The notes: generated by a model from the letters alone, not told the origin. Positions 28,617 to 36,298 are shown, counted from the first letter of the stretch. The stretch: DNA of 64,000 bases from Butyrivibrio sp. AE2015 (GCF_000420825.1 NZ_ATVR01000003.1:147353-211352), one strand, 5' to 3'. Numbers and translations are program-made.

Positions 28617-28647
28617 AATTGTTAATGAGAAAATGCAGTTAACAATT
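28617..28647 (+). promoter_or_regulatory. Inverted repeat upstream of rubrerythrin
   Basis: AATTGTTAA (28617-28625) and TTAACAATT (28639-28647) form a perfect 9-bp inverted repeat with a 13-bp spacer, 50 bp before the rubrerythrin start. TTGTTAA and TTAACAA are the half-sites of the redox repressor Rex, but Rex normally uses a much shorter spacer, so this could be two half-sites or another regulator's operator. Confidence 0.45.
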
Positions 28648-28696
28648 GCAGAATAGGTAAAGAGTAAACGGATCAGCTTTGGGAAAGGAGATTTCT

Positions 28697-29260
28697 ATGG
28701 CAGAAAACAAATGGAGATGTAGGGCAGAGGATTTAAAGGGAACAGAGACTGAAAAGAACCTTCAGGCTGCTTTTGCAGGCGAGTCTGAGGCTAGGAATAA
28801 GTACACTTTCTTTGCATCTAAGGCTAAAAAAGAGGGCTACGTTCAGATCTCCAATATCTTTGCAGAGACAGCAGCCAATGAAAAAGAGCATGCTGAGATC
28901 TGGTACAAAATCCTCACAGGCATTGGCAGCACAAAAGATTGCCTTAAGGAAGCAGCTGAGGGCGAGTCCTATGAGTGGAAGGAAATGTATCCTTCTTTTG
29001 CCAAAAAAGCCAGAGAGGAAGGCTTTGATGAAATTGCTGAGCTCTTCGAGGGTGTTGCCGCCATCGAAAAAGAGCATGAGGAGCGCTACAGAAAGCTTTT
29101 GAAGAATGTCGAGGATAAGCTTGTTTTCTCAAGAGACGGCGACTGCGTATGGCAGTGCAGCAACTGCGGTCACATCGTAATCGGCAAGGAAGCTCCTGAA
29201 GTTTGCCCTGTTTGCAACCATCCAAGGGATTACTTCCAGCTTAAGGCAGAGAATTACTAA
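28697..29260 (+). CDS. rbr: Rubrerythrin
   Basis: Peroxide-reducing non-haem di-iron protein. 187 residues from the ATG at 28697, which has AAAGGAG 6 nt upstream. The four-helix domain has '[21 protein letters not shown]' and the two ExxH pairs 'EKEHAEIW' and 'EKEHEERY' that bind the di-iron site. The C-terminal rubredoxin-like domain has CxxC pairs in 'WQCSNCG' and 'CPVCNHP'. With the flavin reductase-rubredoxin and rubredoxin genes nearby it makes a self-contained NAD(P)H-to-peroxide electron chain. Confidence 0.95.
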   Translation: MAENKWRCRAEDLKGTETEKNLQAAFAGESEARNKYTFFASKAKKEGYVQISNIFAETAANEKEHAEIWYKILTGIGSTKDCLKEAAEGESYEWKEMYPSFAKKAREEGFDEIAELFEGVAAIEKEHEERYRKLLKNVEDKLVFSRDGDCVWQCSNCGHIVIGKEAPEVCPVCNHPRDYFQLKAENY

Positions 29261-29284
29261 ATACAAAATATTAGAAAATTCGAA

Positions 29285-29319
29285 GGCAGCTCATAAATCT
29301 ATGAGCTGCCTTAATAATT
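29285..29319 (+). terminator. Rho-independent terminator between convergent genes
   Basis: A perfect 10-bp stem GGCAGCTCAT/ATGAGCTGCC (29285-29294 and 29301-29310) with loop AAATCT, followed by TTAATAATT. It lies between the rubrerythrin stop and the oppositely transcribed flavin reductase stop and may serve both. Confidence 0.8.
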
Positions 29320-29384
29320 CAGAGTAGCGAAACGTATGATTCCATAATCTGATCATTTGGATTAGTGAGTTTTTGCAATCTACC

Positions 29385-30026
29385 TCATCGAATTATCTTC
29401 TCAAAATCGTCCTTCCCATGCTTGCAGATAGGGCAGATGAAGTCGTCCGGCATGTCTTCACCCACGTATTCATAGCCGCAGATAAGGCATTTCCAGATGG
29501 TCTCGCCTTTTGGCGTGGTGCCAACCTTCTCAGGCTTTGGCTTGATGTCGCTCTGATAGAATTCATAGGTGCAGGATGGAGTGTCTGACAGCACCGTCAT
29601 AAATGTCGGTTCGCAGATGAAAAGAGTGTGAGAGCCCAGATCCACTTCTTTTTCAACCTTTAGAGAAAAATAGGCATTGGTGCCAATGGTGATATATGGA
29701 ATGCCGTTCTCTGCTGTTTCATATGCTGATGCGGGGAAAGAAGCGTCAAACTTATCCACATCCCTGCCCGACTGAAATCCGAAGTGTTTAAACAGGTCAA
29801 AAGAAGCATCTTTGCTGATAACAGAAATGTTGCAAAGACCTGTCTCTTTTATCATGTCGTGAGTGTAGTTGGCCTTGTTTATGGCTAGGGATATGCGGTT
29901 GGGGTCAGAAGCTACCTGTACCGCAGTGTTGGTAATACAGCCGTTTTTCTTTTCACCTCTCACTGCGGTGCAGACAAAAAGACCATAAGATAACTTGTAC
30001 ATTGCTTTGTTGTTGAATTCTGGCAT
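29385..30026 (-). CDS. Flavin reductase-rubredoxin fusion (high-molecular-weight rubredoxin type)
   Basis: 213 residues. The N-terminal flavin-reductase-like FMN domain (about 1-155; 'MYKLSYGLFVCTAVRGEKKNGC', 'QVASDPNRISLAINK') is joined to a C-terminal rubredoxin with 'WKCLICGYEY' and 'CPICKHGKDDFE'. Hrb-type proteins of clostridia pass electrons from NAD(P)H through FMN and Fe to flavodiiron proteins or rubrerythrin. The start is the ATG whose complement is 30024-30026, behind AAGGAG; the frame runs seven codons further. It is one of two genes in the first 62 kb read from the minus strand. Confidence 0.9.
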   Translation of the reverse strand: MPEFNNKAMYKLSYGLFVCTAVRGEKKNGCITNTAVQVASDPNRISLAINKANYTHDMIKETGLCNISVISKDASFDLFKHFGFQSGRDVDKFDASFPASAYETAENGIPYITIGTNAYFSLKVEKEVDLGSHTLFICEPTFMTVLSDTPSCTYEFYQSDIKPKPEKVGTTPKGETIWKCLICGYEYVGEDMPDDFICPICKHGKDDFEKIIR

Positions 30027-30236
30027 GGCGGGCTCCTTTCCTGGCAAAAATCGACATCAGCTGCAAAACATCAGTTAGCGGCTCTAAACCTAATGTTCAG
30101 AGCTTAATTAATAATATTATACATCTATGAACGCAACAACGATAATAATATTGCAGAAAAAAGAATTCTCTTGTGATAAAATAAATTTAATATCATTATT
30201 TTTTAAACGGCATAATTAGGAAAGGAGACACTTATT

Positions 30237-30395
30237 ATGAAGTATGTATGCAATACATGTGGCTATGTTTACGACGAGGCAGCAGGCGACCCTGATAACG
30301 GAATAGCTCCAGGAACAAAGTGGGATGATCTTCCTGCAGATTTCACCTGCCCACTCTGCGGCGTTGGCAAGGAGGATTTCTCAGTAGAGGCGTAA
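30237..30395 (+). CDS. Rubredoxin
   Basis: A 52-residue one-domain rubredoxin: 'YVCNTCGYVYDEAAGD', 'IAPGTKWDDLPADFTCP' and 'CPLCGVGKEDF', with the four cysteines that bind one iron. AAAGGAG at 30221-30227 is 9 nt before the ATG. An electron carrier for the rubrerythrin next door. A 38-bp piece nearly identical to bases 30291-30328 turns up at 41531-41568. Confidence 0.95.
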   Translation: MKYVCNTCGYVYDEAAGDPDNGIAPGTKWDDLPADFTCPLCGVGKEDFSVEA

Positions 30396-30468
30396 GGAAA
30401 CACCTTCCTTAGCGCAATGAAGCAGAAAGCAACATAGTATAAAAGTGCTATAACAAAGCTTAGAGATG

Positions 30469-30502
30469 AAGGCAGACACTCCTGACGGCGTGTCTGCCTT
30501 TG
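30469..30502 (+). terminator. Terminator after rubredoxin
   Basis: An 11-bp stem (AAGGCAGACAC at 30469-30479 with GTGTCTGCCTT at 30490-30500) closed by a 10-nt loop. The downstream T run is short (TTTGC), so termination may be partial. Confidence 0.65.
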
Positions 30503-30576
30503 CTAAAAATGTTGCCAAAGAATAAAAGTGATTTTATTGTTAAGCTGATGCTCCGACAAATTGTAAGGAGGCTCAT

Positions 30577-31035
30577 ATGCACAGATTATATGAAACTCAG
30601 GATATAACAGTATTTTGGAACTCTGATAAGTGCAGGCATGCCCGCAAGTGTGTCACCGGCTGCCCGGAGGTTTTTGATTTTAAAAGAAAGCCCTGGATTG
30701 ACCTAAAATGCGACGAAACGCAAAGAATATGGAAAACTGTAAAACAGTGCCCATCTGGTGCACTGGACATTATCTATAATCATGAAGTGGCAGTAAAGCT
30801 GGATAAAGAGAATAACCGGAGTATAGCTGTGGATAAAGATGGCAACATCATTGGCGAATGCAATTATCAGGAGACTACCGAAGCCATCACAATCTATCAC
30901 ACAGAAGTAAATCCCGAATATGGCGGAAATGGTATAGCCAGAAGGCTGGTTTACAAGATCTTCGAAGAGGCAGACAGGGAATGCAAGAAGATAGTGGCTA
31001 CATGCTCATATGCGGCGAAAATGCTTAGCAATTAA
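30577..31035 (+). CDS. YjdI-YjdJ fusion: mono-cluster ferredoxin-like domain plus GNAT
   Basis: 152 residues. Residues 1-70 are a Fer4_19/YjdI-type domain with cysteines in 'CRHARKCVTGCP' and 'VKQCPSGAL', consistent with one Fe-S cluster. Residues 75-150 are a small YjdJ-type N-acetyltransferase with 'HTEVNPEYGGNGIARRLV', the acetyl-CoA loop. In E. coli these are two adjacent genes. AAGGAGG precedes the ATG. Function is unknown; the position beside rubrerythrin genes suggests a link with redox stress. Confidence 0.85.
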   Translation: MHRLYETQDITVFWNSDKCRHARKCVTGCPEVFDFKRKPWIDLKCDETQRIWKTVKQCPSGALDIIYNHEVAVKLDKENNRSIAVDKDGNIIGECNYQETTEAITIYHTEVNPEYGGNGIARRLVYKIFEEADRECKKIVATCSYAAKMLSN

Positions 31036-31045
31036 AGCAATAAAA

Positions 31046-31453
31046 CTACTGTTCTTCTTCAAAATCAAATTCCTTAAATAAAAACTTTCTGCAAAACAGT
31101 AGAATCGCAATTGCAAGGACTCTAATAAGAACATATAAAGCTTCCTCATGTCCTGCAACAAGCCCTCTTGCAATTGCAAAAATAAGAACCTCAATTATTG
31201 TATTCATGGAATGCTTTACAAGCATTCTCTCAAACTCAATCACAATAATCACGCTGAATGCAGACGCTAAAAGCTTTTCAATATACTCTAAAGCGTCAAT
31301 ATCTGCGGCATTATTTGTGAAAGAAAATGCATCCAAGACAAGATGGAAACCGCCATACATTACGCCTATGAGCAGTATGGCTGCCACAATTTTCTCAAGA
31401 TAGTTAGGTAATTTCATTATTAACTTGTGAAAAAAGGTATCTTTTTTATCCAT
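31046..31453 (-). CDS. PsiE-like membrane protein
   Basis: 135 residues with four membrane helices. 'VIVIEFERMLVKHSM' followed by 'VLIFAIARGLV' resembles the phosphate-starvation-inducible PsiE family. AGGAG lies 6 nt before the start. It ends 11 bp from the stop of the convergent YjdI-YjdJ gene. The family has no defined biochemical role; the call is from helix order and this motif only. Confidence 0.5.
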   Translation of the reverse strand: MDKKDTFFHKLIMKLPNYLEKIVAAILLIGVMYGGFHLVLDAFSFTNNAADIDALEYIEKLLASAFSVIIVIEFERMLVKHSMNTIIEVLIFAIARGLVAGHEEALYVLIRVLAIAILLFCRKFLFKEFDFEEEQ

Positions 31454-31514
31454 TGGCGCTCCTATATAATTCGAAATTTATAATAATTTTACTATATTTT
31501 GAATTGGATGAAAT

Positions 31515-31544
31515 ATAATTCAAGTAATATTTTACTTGAATTAT
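31515..31544 (-). promoter_or_regulatory. 13-bp inverted repeat upstream of the PsiE-like gene
   Basis: ATAATTCAAGTAA (31515-31527) and TTACTTGAATTAT (31532-31544) form a perfect palindrome with a 4-bp centre TATT, about 60 bp upstream of the minus-strand start. It could be an operator in the space shared with the + strand RNA gene. There is no T run that would make it a terminator. Confidence 0.5.
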
Positions 31545-31559
31545 GGTAATCGCTAAAAG

Positions 31560-31585
31560 TGTAGAATTCTACAACTTTGTTGATT
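31560..31585 (+). repeat. Copy of the DUF4143-gene promoter palindrome
   Basis: TGTAGAATTCTACA (31560-31573) and the next 12 bases to 31585 are identical to 37239-37264, the region in front of the AAA_14-DUF4143 gene. No such gene follows here. It is either a second binding site of the same regulator or what is left of a lost copy. Confidence 0.7.
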
Positions 31586-31605
31586 GAGAAAATGATGGAT
31601 CAAAC

Positions 31606-31633
31606 TTGAAAAAACCTATAAATATGCTATTAT
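31606..31633 (+). promoter_or_regulatory. Promoter of the RNA element before the zeta-toxin pair
   Basis: TTGAAA (31606-31611) and TATTAT (31628-31633) with a 16-bp spacer. Transcription would start near 31640, just before the structured region. Confidence 0.5.
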
Positions 31634-31639
31634 ATCAAT

Positions 31640-31810
31640 AACAGAGTTGCCAGGTGCGAATAACACTTGGGACCTAGCCGAGCGTGGAGCTTGGCGATTC
31701 TATTAAAGGTAATGCACAGCCTAATAAGTGAGCGATTTATGTAGTGGATGCGCTATGGAATCTTGAGATGCCCATAGACCGGAGAGTTCATGCGTGAACT
31801 CTCTTTTTTT
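31640..31810 (+). ncRNA. Unidentified structured RNA (leader or independent)
   Basis: About 170 nt between a promoter and a strong terminator, with no open frame. Helices visible by eye: CCAGGTG/CACTTGG (one G-U) around a 7-nt loop; GCCGAGC/GCTTGGC around GTGGA; CTATGG/CCATAG near the 3' end; then the terminator. It does not match the riboswitch, 6S, SRP, RNase P or tmRNA signatures that I know. Because termination comes before the antitoxin-like gene, it could be a cis-acting leader or a separate small RNA. Confidence 0.6.
31782..31810 (+). terminator. Strong rho-independent terminator
   Basis: GAGAGTTCA/TGAACTCTC, a 9-bp perfect stem with loop TGCG, followed by seven T (31804-31810). It ends the structured RNA 32 bp before the next start codon, which fits transcription attenuation. 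Confidence 0.85.
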
Positions 31811-31841
31811 AAATTATTGTATTGATTTACGAGGTACGTTT

Positions 31842-32021
31842 ATGTGTGATGTAAAAAAATATAGTGATATCTATAAAGAAATAGCTAAATTAAATCCTAA
31901 GGATACTTTACAGCTTGTTCTTGAGAGTGAGACTGAAGAAGAAAAAGATTTCTATGAGATGGTAGGAGATTTTTTACTACAAAGAAGGCAAAAAGAAGTT
32001 GTTGAAAGGAATCTTTTTTGA
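31842..32021 (+). CDS. Small antitoxin-like protein upstream of zeta toxin
   Basis: 59 residues, very acidic, helical ('YKEIAKLNPKDTLQLVLESETEEEKDFYEMV'). GAGG lies 7 nt before the ATG at 31842. It ends 4 bp before the zeta-toxin start, the usual order of an antitoxin-toxin pair. It is not the classical epsilon antitoxin by sequence that I can recognise. Role inferred from size, acidity and position. Confidence 0.6.
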   Translation: MCDVKKYSDIYKEIAKLNPKDTLQLVLESETEEEKDFYEMVGDFLLQRRQKEVVERNLF

Positions 32022-32025
32022 GTAG

Positions 32026-32583
32026 ATGAAAAAGTTTACTATAGTTGCGGGAGTTAATGGCGCAGGTAAATCTACGTTATATCAGCTTGATCCGGATCTT
32101 AAATGTGAAAACAGAGTAAATGCGGATGAGATAATTAAGGAATTTGGAGGAGATTGGAAGAGTCTGGCTGATATTTTCAAAGCCGGGAAAAGAGCAGTTT
32201 CGCTTCTTAACTCATATATTGAAAATGGAGTAAGCTTTAACCAAGAAACTACATTGTGTGGTAATTCAGTGATTAGAAATATTACAAGGGCAAAAGAGAA
32301 TGGCTATTTAATTGAAATGCATTACATTGGATTAGATAGTGTTGAAATTGCAAAAGAGCGTGTTGCAAAAAGAGTATCACAAGGTGGACATGGAGTAGCT
32401 GAGGCAGATATCGAAAGAAGATATATCGCTTCATTAGAAGCTTTCTGGAAAGTCCTTCCTCTTTGTAATCTTGTTGCGGTATATGATAACACAGAAGATT
32501 TTAGGAGATTTGCAATTTACAAAGATGGTAGTCTTGTGAGATTGTCACACAAAGTTCCTGGCTGGTTTACCAGAAAAGAATAG
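32026..32583 (+). CDS. Zeta-toxin family kinase
   Basis: 185 residues. P-loop 'VAGVNGAGKSTLYQL' (about residues 7-21), then 'NADEIIKEFG' and 'SFNQETTLCG', the substrate-binding motifs of zeta/PezT toxins, which phosphorylate UDP-GlcNAc and block wall synthesis; 'RVAKRVSQGGHGV' supplies the later Arg residues. Unlike the PezT group it has no N-terminal antitoxin fusion. The frame is complete. A protective or stabilising role for the surrounding island is likely. Confidence 0.85.
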   Translation: MKKFTIVAGVNGAGKSTLYQLDPDLKCENRVNADEIIKEFGGDWKSLADIFKAGKRAVSLLNSYIENGVSFNQETTLCGNSVIRNITRAKENGYLIEMHYIGLDSVEIAKERVAKRVSQGGHGVAEADIERRYIASLEAFWKVLPLCNLVAVYDNTEDFRRFAIYKDGSLVRLSHKVPGWFTRKE

Positions 32584-32603
32584 TAATGTTGCCACCAGCC
32601 GCA

Positions 32604-32790
32604 TACAGTAGCCCTGAGCTTTCTACCGTACGCAGCAGGTAAACAGCAACTCACCCTAGAAATGCCCAAAACAAGGCACTTAAGGCAGTGAAAAAGTTCT
32701 CAAAGAGATAATCGTTTCACAACGTATTACGTCTTTGGACAATCAAATACGACTTATTACACCTCAGGACAACTGTCTTGGGGTGTTTTT
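32604..32790 (+). repeat. 187-bp dispersed element, copy 1, ending in a terminator
   Basis: Aligns without gaps to 37036-37222 at roughly 90% identity. It begins with a hairpin-forming stretch (TACAGTAG ... CTACCGTA) and ends with a terminator, CACCTCAGGAC/GTCTTGGGGTG (32760-32784) plus T5. Two stem differences between the copies keep base pairing (G-U against G-C, C-G against U-G). It has no coding potential shared by both copies. It follows the zeta-toxin gene here. Confidence 0.8.
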
Positions 32791-32824
32791 GTTATGTCCT
32801 CATGTTGTTAAGTAGTTGGCTAGT

Positions 32825-32878
32825 AAAGCGCAATAATGATATTACATTTTGCGCTTTAGGGTTGAAATTAAAGCGCAA
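32825..32878 (+). promoter_or_regulatory. AAAGCGCAA operator-like sites upstream of the AlbA_2 gene
   Basis: AAAGCGCAA occurs at 32825-32833 and 32870-32878, and its reverse complement at 32849-32857. Two copies are followed by the same context, TAATGATATT or CAATGATATT. The sites end about 40 bp before the start of the gene, which itself contains three more copies at 34063-34095. Confidence 0.65.
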
Positions 32879-32916
32879 CAATGATATTGTTAAATAAAAA
32901 AACTAAGGACGAGGCT

Positions 32917-34287
32917 ATGCGAGATATAGACAAAATAATTGAAGATGACGAAAATCAGGTGGTTGAATGGAAAGAGTCATGGCAGGATAAGTATCTAGAG
33001 TGGATCTGTGGCTATGCCAATGCCCAGGGTGGGACTCTCTACATAGGAGTTGATGATAATGGCAACGTTATTGGATTAGATTTAAAGGTACAAAAGAAGC
33101 TATTAGAAGATATTCCCAATAAGATTACTGCTGCTTTTGGGATTACTTGTGATGTGAATCTTAAGTCAAAAGATAAAAAGAAATATATTCAGGTAGAGGT
33201 AAAGAAATCAAGATTACCGTTGAACCTTCATGGCAGATATTATTATCGAACAGGAAGTGTAAAAAAGGAGATTACTGGATTCGAACTTACAGAATTTATT
33301 ATAAAAAGCACAGGAACATCATATGATGCTATGATTTCTGATATACCTCGTGATAAGTTGACATTTGAAGCATTTAAGAAAAGATATCTAAATGTAATGC
33401 CCGGTAATCATGATTTTGATGAAGACCTTATTAGTTTTAGATTGATGCAGGAAGATGGGCAAATGACAAATGCTGGTGTTTTATTTGCTGATCAATGGAA
33501 TATTCAGCATTCAAGAATATTTTGTACTAGATGGAATGGACTAGATAAAGCTGGATCTGTTCAAGATGCTTTAGATGACCAGGAAATTACTGGTAGTGTA
33601 TTATCTCTATTTGATAATGCAATGGATTTCGTGAGAAAAAATTCAAAAAAAGGATGGAGAAAGGACAAAGATCAAAGGATAGAATTACCGGATTATCCTG
33701 AACGAGCTGTAGAAGAAGGGTTAGTTAATGCGCTTATTCATAGAAGCTACCTACAGACAGGGGCACATAGCCAGATTGATATTTATGATGATCGAATGGT
33801 TATTACTAATCCAGGGGGAATGTATGATGGTTCTGAGGTTCAATTACTAGATTTGAGACATGTCCCTTCTAAGCTTAGAAATCCAATACTGGCCGATGTT
33901 TTTGGACGCTTACGTTTGATGGAGAGAAGAGGAAGTGGATTTAAGAAGATACTTGATGCCTATGAATCTGAAGAAAGATATACAGATAGTTTAAAGCCAG
34001 AGTTTTATACTGATGGTTACAATTTCTTTCTTACTCTATGGAACTTGAATTATGCTTATGATAAAGCGCAAAATAAAGCGCAAGTTAAAGCGCAAGGTGC
34101 TGCTTTATCTGATAGAGACTATTTATTGCTCCTGATTAAGGAGAATCCAACCATAACACAAGAAGAATTGGCAAATATTATGGGGAAGTCACGAAGAACA
34201 GTACAGATGCTGATGAAGCAGATGATAGAGGATGATGTTATTGAAAGACTTGGATCTAAGAAACAGGGGACATGGATTTTAAAATGA
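32917..34287 (+). CDS. AlbA_2 (Schlafen-like) / GHKL-like ATP-binding transcriptional regulator
   Basis: 456 residues. The AlbA_2/Schlafen-type domain is at the N-terminus ('EDDENQVVEWKESW', 'ICGYANAQGGTLYIGVDDNG'), then a HATPase_c_4-like region ('AVEEGLVNALIHRSYLQTG', 'DIYDDRMVITNPGG', 'RLRLMERRGSGFKKIL'), a linker KAQNKAQVKAQG and a C-terminal winged helix ('TQEELANIMGKSRRTVQMLMKQM'). AAGGA at 32905-32909 supports the ATG at 32917; an ATG at 32881 is in frame. Members are usually annotated as regulators or defence-associated proteins. The linker is encoded by three 12-bp DNA repeats; see findings. Confidence 0.85.
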   Translation: MRDIDKIIEDDENQVVEWKESWQDKYLEWICGYANAQGGTLYIGVDDNGNVIGLDLKVQKKLLEDIPNKITAAFGITCDVNLKSKDKKKYIQVEVKKSRLPLNLHGRYYYRTGSVKKEITGFELTEFIIKSTGTSYDAMISDIPRDKLTFEAFKKRYLNVMPGNHDFDEDLISFRLMQEDGQMTNAGVLFADQWNIQHSRIFCTRWNGLDKAGSVQDALDDQEITGSVLSLFDNAMDFVRKNSKKGWRKDKDQRIELPDYPERAVEEGLVNALIHRSYLQTGAHSQIDIYDDRMVITNPGGMYDGSEVQLLDLRHVPSKLRNPILADVFGRLRLMERRGSGFKKILDAYESEERYTDSLKPEFYTDGYNFFLTLWNLNYAYDKAQNKAQVKAQGAALSDRDYLLLLIKENPTITQEELANIMGKSRRTVQMLMKQMIEDDVIERLGSKKQGTWILK

Positions 34288-34314
34288 CAAATACTATGAA
34301 ATGAGGAGTGGCAT

Positions 34315-34833
34315 ATGCGAACACTAGACATAATTAATATAATTGCTATAATAGTTTCCCCGGTTGTGGCAGTAGTTGTTGGCCAAATTTTACAAGACAG
34401 GAGAAAGAAGCGTTCTGATAAGATGGAGATTTTTAAAACACTAATGATAAGTAGAGGCTTGGGTTGGTCTACAGAAAGTGTTAAGGCATTAAACATTATT
34501 GAGGTTGTTTTTAGTGATGATCAGTCAGTGTTGGATCAGTGGAAAATATATTATGATAGATTGTGTGTCGAGAATCCAAATGAAACTGAGCTTTCAAAAA
34601 TAAAAACGGAAGGAGACAAACTCCTTGATGTAATGGCGAAATCATTGGGATATAAAGAGAAAGTCACATGGGAAACTATACAAAAACCGTATATTCCTAA
34701 AGGACTATCAGATAATATTATTCAACAACAGCAGTACCAAAGTGCGCAGTTAGATATGATGAACCTTGCTAGTAATTATTTTCAGAACATGAAGAATGAG
34801 AGTGATATAAAAAATAATATGGCTAAAAACTGA
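34315..34833 (+). CDS. DUF6680 membrane-anchored protein
   Basis: 172 residues: one N-terminal helix ('NIIAIIVSPVVAVVVGQIL'), a basic stop-transfer 'DRRKKRSDK', then a helical cytoplasmic domain with 'ALNIIEVVFSDDQSVLDQWKIYY', matching DUF6680 in my recollection. A short glutamine-rich stretch lies near the end. GAGGAGTGG precedes the ATG. It stands 77 bp before the GHKL ATPase gene and shares its helix-plus-basic-stop layout with the gene at 36295, so it may belong to the same module. Confidence 0.65.
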   Translation: MRTLDIINIIAIIVSPVVAVVVGQILQDRRKKRSDKMEIFKTLMISRGLGWSTESVKALNIIEVVFSDDQSVLDQWKIYYDRLCVENPNETELSKIKTEGDKLLDVMAKSLGYKEKVTWETIQKPYIPKGLSDNIIQQQQYQSAQLDMMNLASNYFQNMKNESDIKNNMAKN

Positions 34834-34910
34834 TAGCTTAGGAACTTCTTTTTGATTGTAATGATAATATGTTTTAAAAATAATACTGTCCTTTGAAAGA
34901 GAAGACTATT

Positions 34911-35969
34911 ATGCAAACAAAAAATAAAGCATTCAGAGATAGGCGCTCAAGAAAACTACAAAAGAAAAGGCGTATAAAAAAACAAGTCAGGTCATATTCT
35001 TGTGATAAAAAAAGTGTTTCTCATTCAAAATATGATAATGAGGATTATATTAGTTCATACGATTATTCCATTGATTTTCCTGAAATATTTAGTTTTAAAT
35101 ATAATTTGGATGAAACAGTTGATTTTTGCGCGTCAACACTTAAGAGCCTAAATCGATACATGTATAAGAGCACAATTCTCATGAACATGAATAATGTTGA
35201 AGAAGTTTCTGCCGATGCTATCATGTATTTGATTGCAATTATACGAAACTATAAAACTGCAAAGATCAGACTATTTAGCTTTTGCGGGAATTATCCCAAT
35301 AATGCTATTGCAAGAAATGTTTTTGTTGAATCAGGATTTTTGAGTTTTGTGAACTCTAACAGCAAAAAGTTGCCTTCTAATAGTAAAAAGCAGACTATTG
35401 TTTCAGGAAGAAAAAGTGATTCGAGAACAGCAGGAATTTTCTGTGATTTTGTATGTCAAAAATTAAATATGCCAAAATCGTATACTAATAAGCTATTTGA
35501 AATCATAATTGAAATGATGTCTAATGTTGTATACCACGCATATAAAAATGATGACGAGATGATTCCTGAATGGTATATTTATGCTGAGTATATTGAAAAT
35601 GAGATACGTTTTTTATTTTTGGATACTGGATTGGGAATAGCAAAAACTGTGCAAAAACATTCTCTTTATGAGAAAGTTATAAACAAATTTGGAATTTTAA
35701 GTGAATCAGAGCTTATAAAATCCGCATTTGAAGGTGAGTTTAGAACTCAAACCGGAGAATACAATCATGGAAAAGGAATGCCTTACATCAAAGAATTTGC
35801 TTTTAGAAAACAGGTTAAAGATTTTCATGTGATTTCTGGGAAGGGCCATTGTTGGATAAACTATGATGAACCTTACATTTACTGTAAAGACATACCTACA
35901 AAGTTAAATGGAACTATTTATAGTTTTTCACTTGTTAAAACAAATGAGGAGATAAGTATATGCAGATAA
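34911..35969 (+). CDS. STAS-like plus GHKL (HATPase) domain protein
   Basis: 352 residues. A very basic N-terminus ('RRSRKLQKKRRIKKQ'), an alpha/beta domain resembling STAS ('STILMNMNNVEEVSADAIMYLIAII' region), then a GHKL ATPase: N box 'EIIIEMMSNVVYHAY', G1 'DTGLGIAKTV' and G2 'NHGKGMPYIKEF'. Such proteins resemble anti-sigma kinases but here sit next to a DUF4325 protein instead of a sigma factor. The ATG at 34911 is behind AGAGAAG; a TTG at 34893 is in frame. It overlaps the next gene by 10 bp. Confidence 0.75.
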   Translation: MQTKNKAFRDRRSRKLQKKRRIKKQVRSYSCDKKSVSHSKYDNEDYISSYDYSIDFPEIFSFKYNLDETVDFCASTLKSLNRYMYKSTILMNMNNVEEVSADAIMYLIAIIRNYKTAKIRLFSFCGNYPNNAIARNVFVESGFLSFVNSNSKKLPSNSKKQTIVSGRKSDSRTAGIFCDFVCQKLNMPKSYTNKLFEIIIEMMSNVVYHAYKNDDEMIPEWYIYAEYIENEIRFLFLDTGLGIAKTVQKHSLYEKVINKFGILSESELIKSAFEGEFRTQTGEYNHGKGMPYIKEFAFRKQVKDFHVISGKGHCWINYDEPYIYCKDIPTKLNGTIYSFSLVKTNEEISICR

Positions 35970-36298
35970 ATATTGCTAAAGATTTTTCAGACATGCCTGG
36001 AGGACGATTAATTAGCGAAGGTGATTACTCAGGTGAATTATTCCGTAAAGAATTACTATTACCAAAATATAAAGAGTCATTAGAAAAGGGTGAACAACTA
36101 ATAATTGATTTTGATGGGGCATATGGTTATCCGCCATCATTCTTAGATGAAGCTTTTGGCGGATTAGTTCGTGAATTGAAAGTGACAGGAATTCTAGAAC
36201 ACATTGTTATGATCGCTAATGATGATCTTAGTGTAGTTCAAAGAGTAAAAAACTATGTGGAAGAAGCGGAAAGAAAAATAAGGGGAACCTCAAAATGA
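35960..36298 (+). CDS. STAS-like DUF4325 protein
   Basis: 112 residues: 'IAKDFSDMPGGRLISEGDYSG', 'FRKELLLPKY', 'LIIDFDGAYGYPPSFLDEAFGGLVREL', the signature of the STAS-like DUF4325 family. Where a STAS antagonist has a phosphorylated Ser, this protein has 'YPPSFLDEAFGG', so Ser at about residue 56 is a candidate target for the adjacent GHKL protein. It overlaps both neighbours (10 bp and 4 bp), a tightly coupled trio. Confidence 0.8.
   Translation: MQINIAKDFSDMPGGRLISEGDYSGELFRKELLLPKYKESLEKGEQLIIDFDGAYGYPPSFLDEAFGGLVRELKVTGILEHIVMIANDDLSVVQRVKNYVEEAERKIRGTSK

Noticed and set aside
31640..31810. The structured RNA was considered as 6S RNA, lysine, THF, glycine or c-di-GMP riboswitch, or T-box.
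   Set aside because: None of the conserved core words of these classes is present, and the two ends do not close into the long 6S-type stem.
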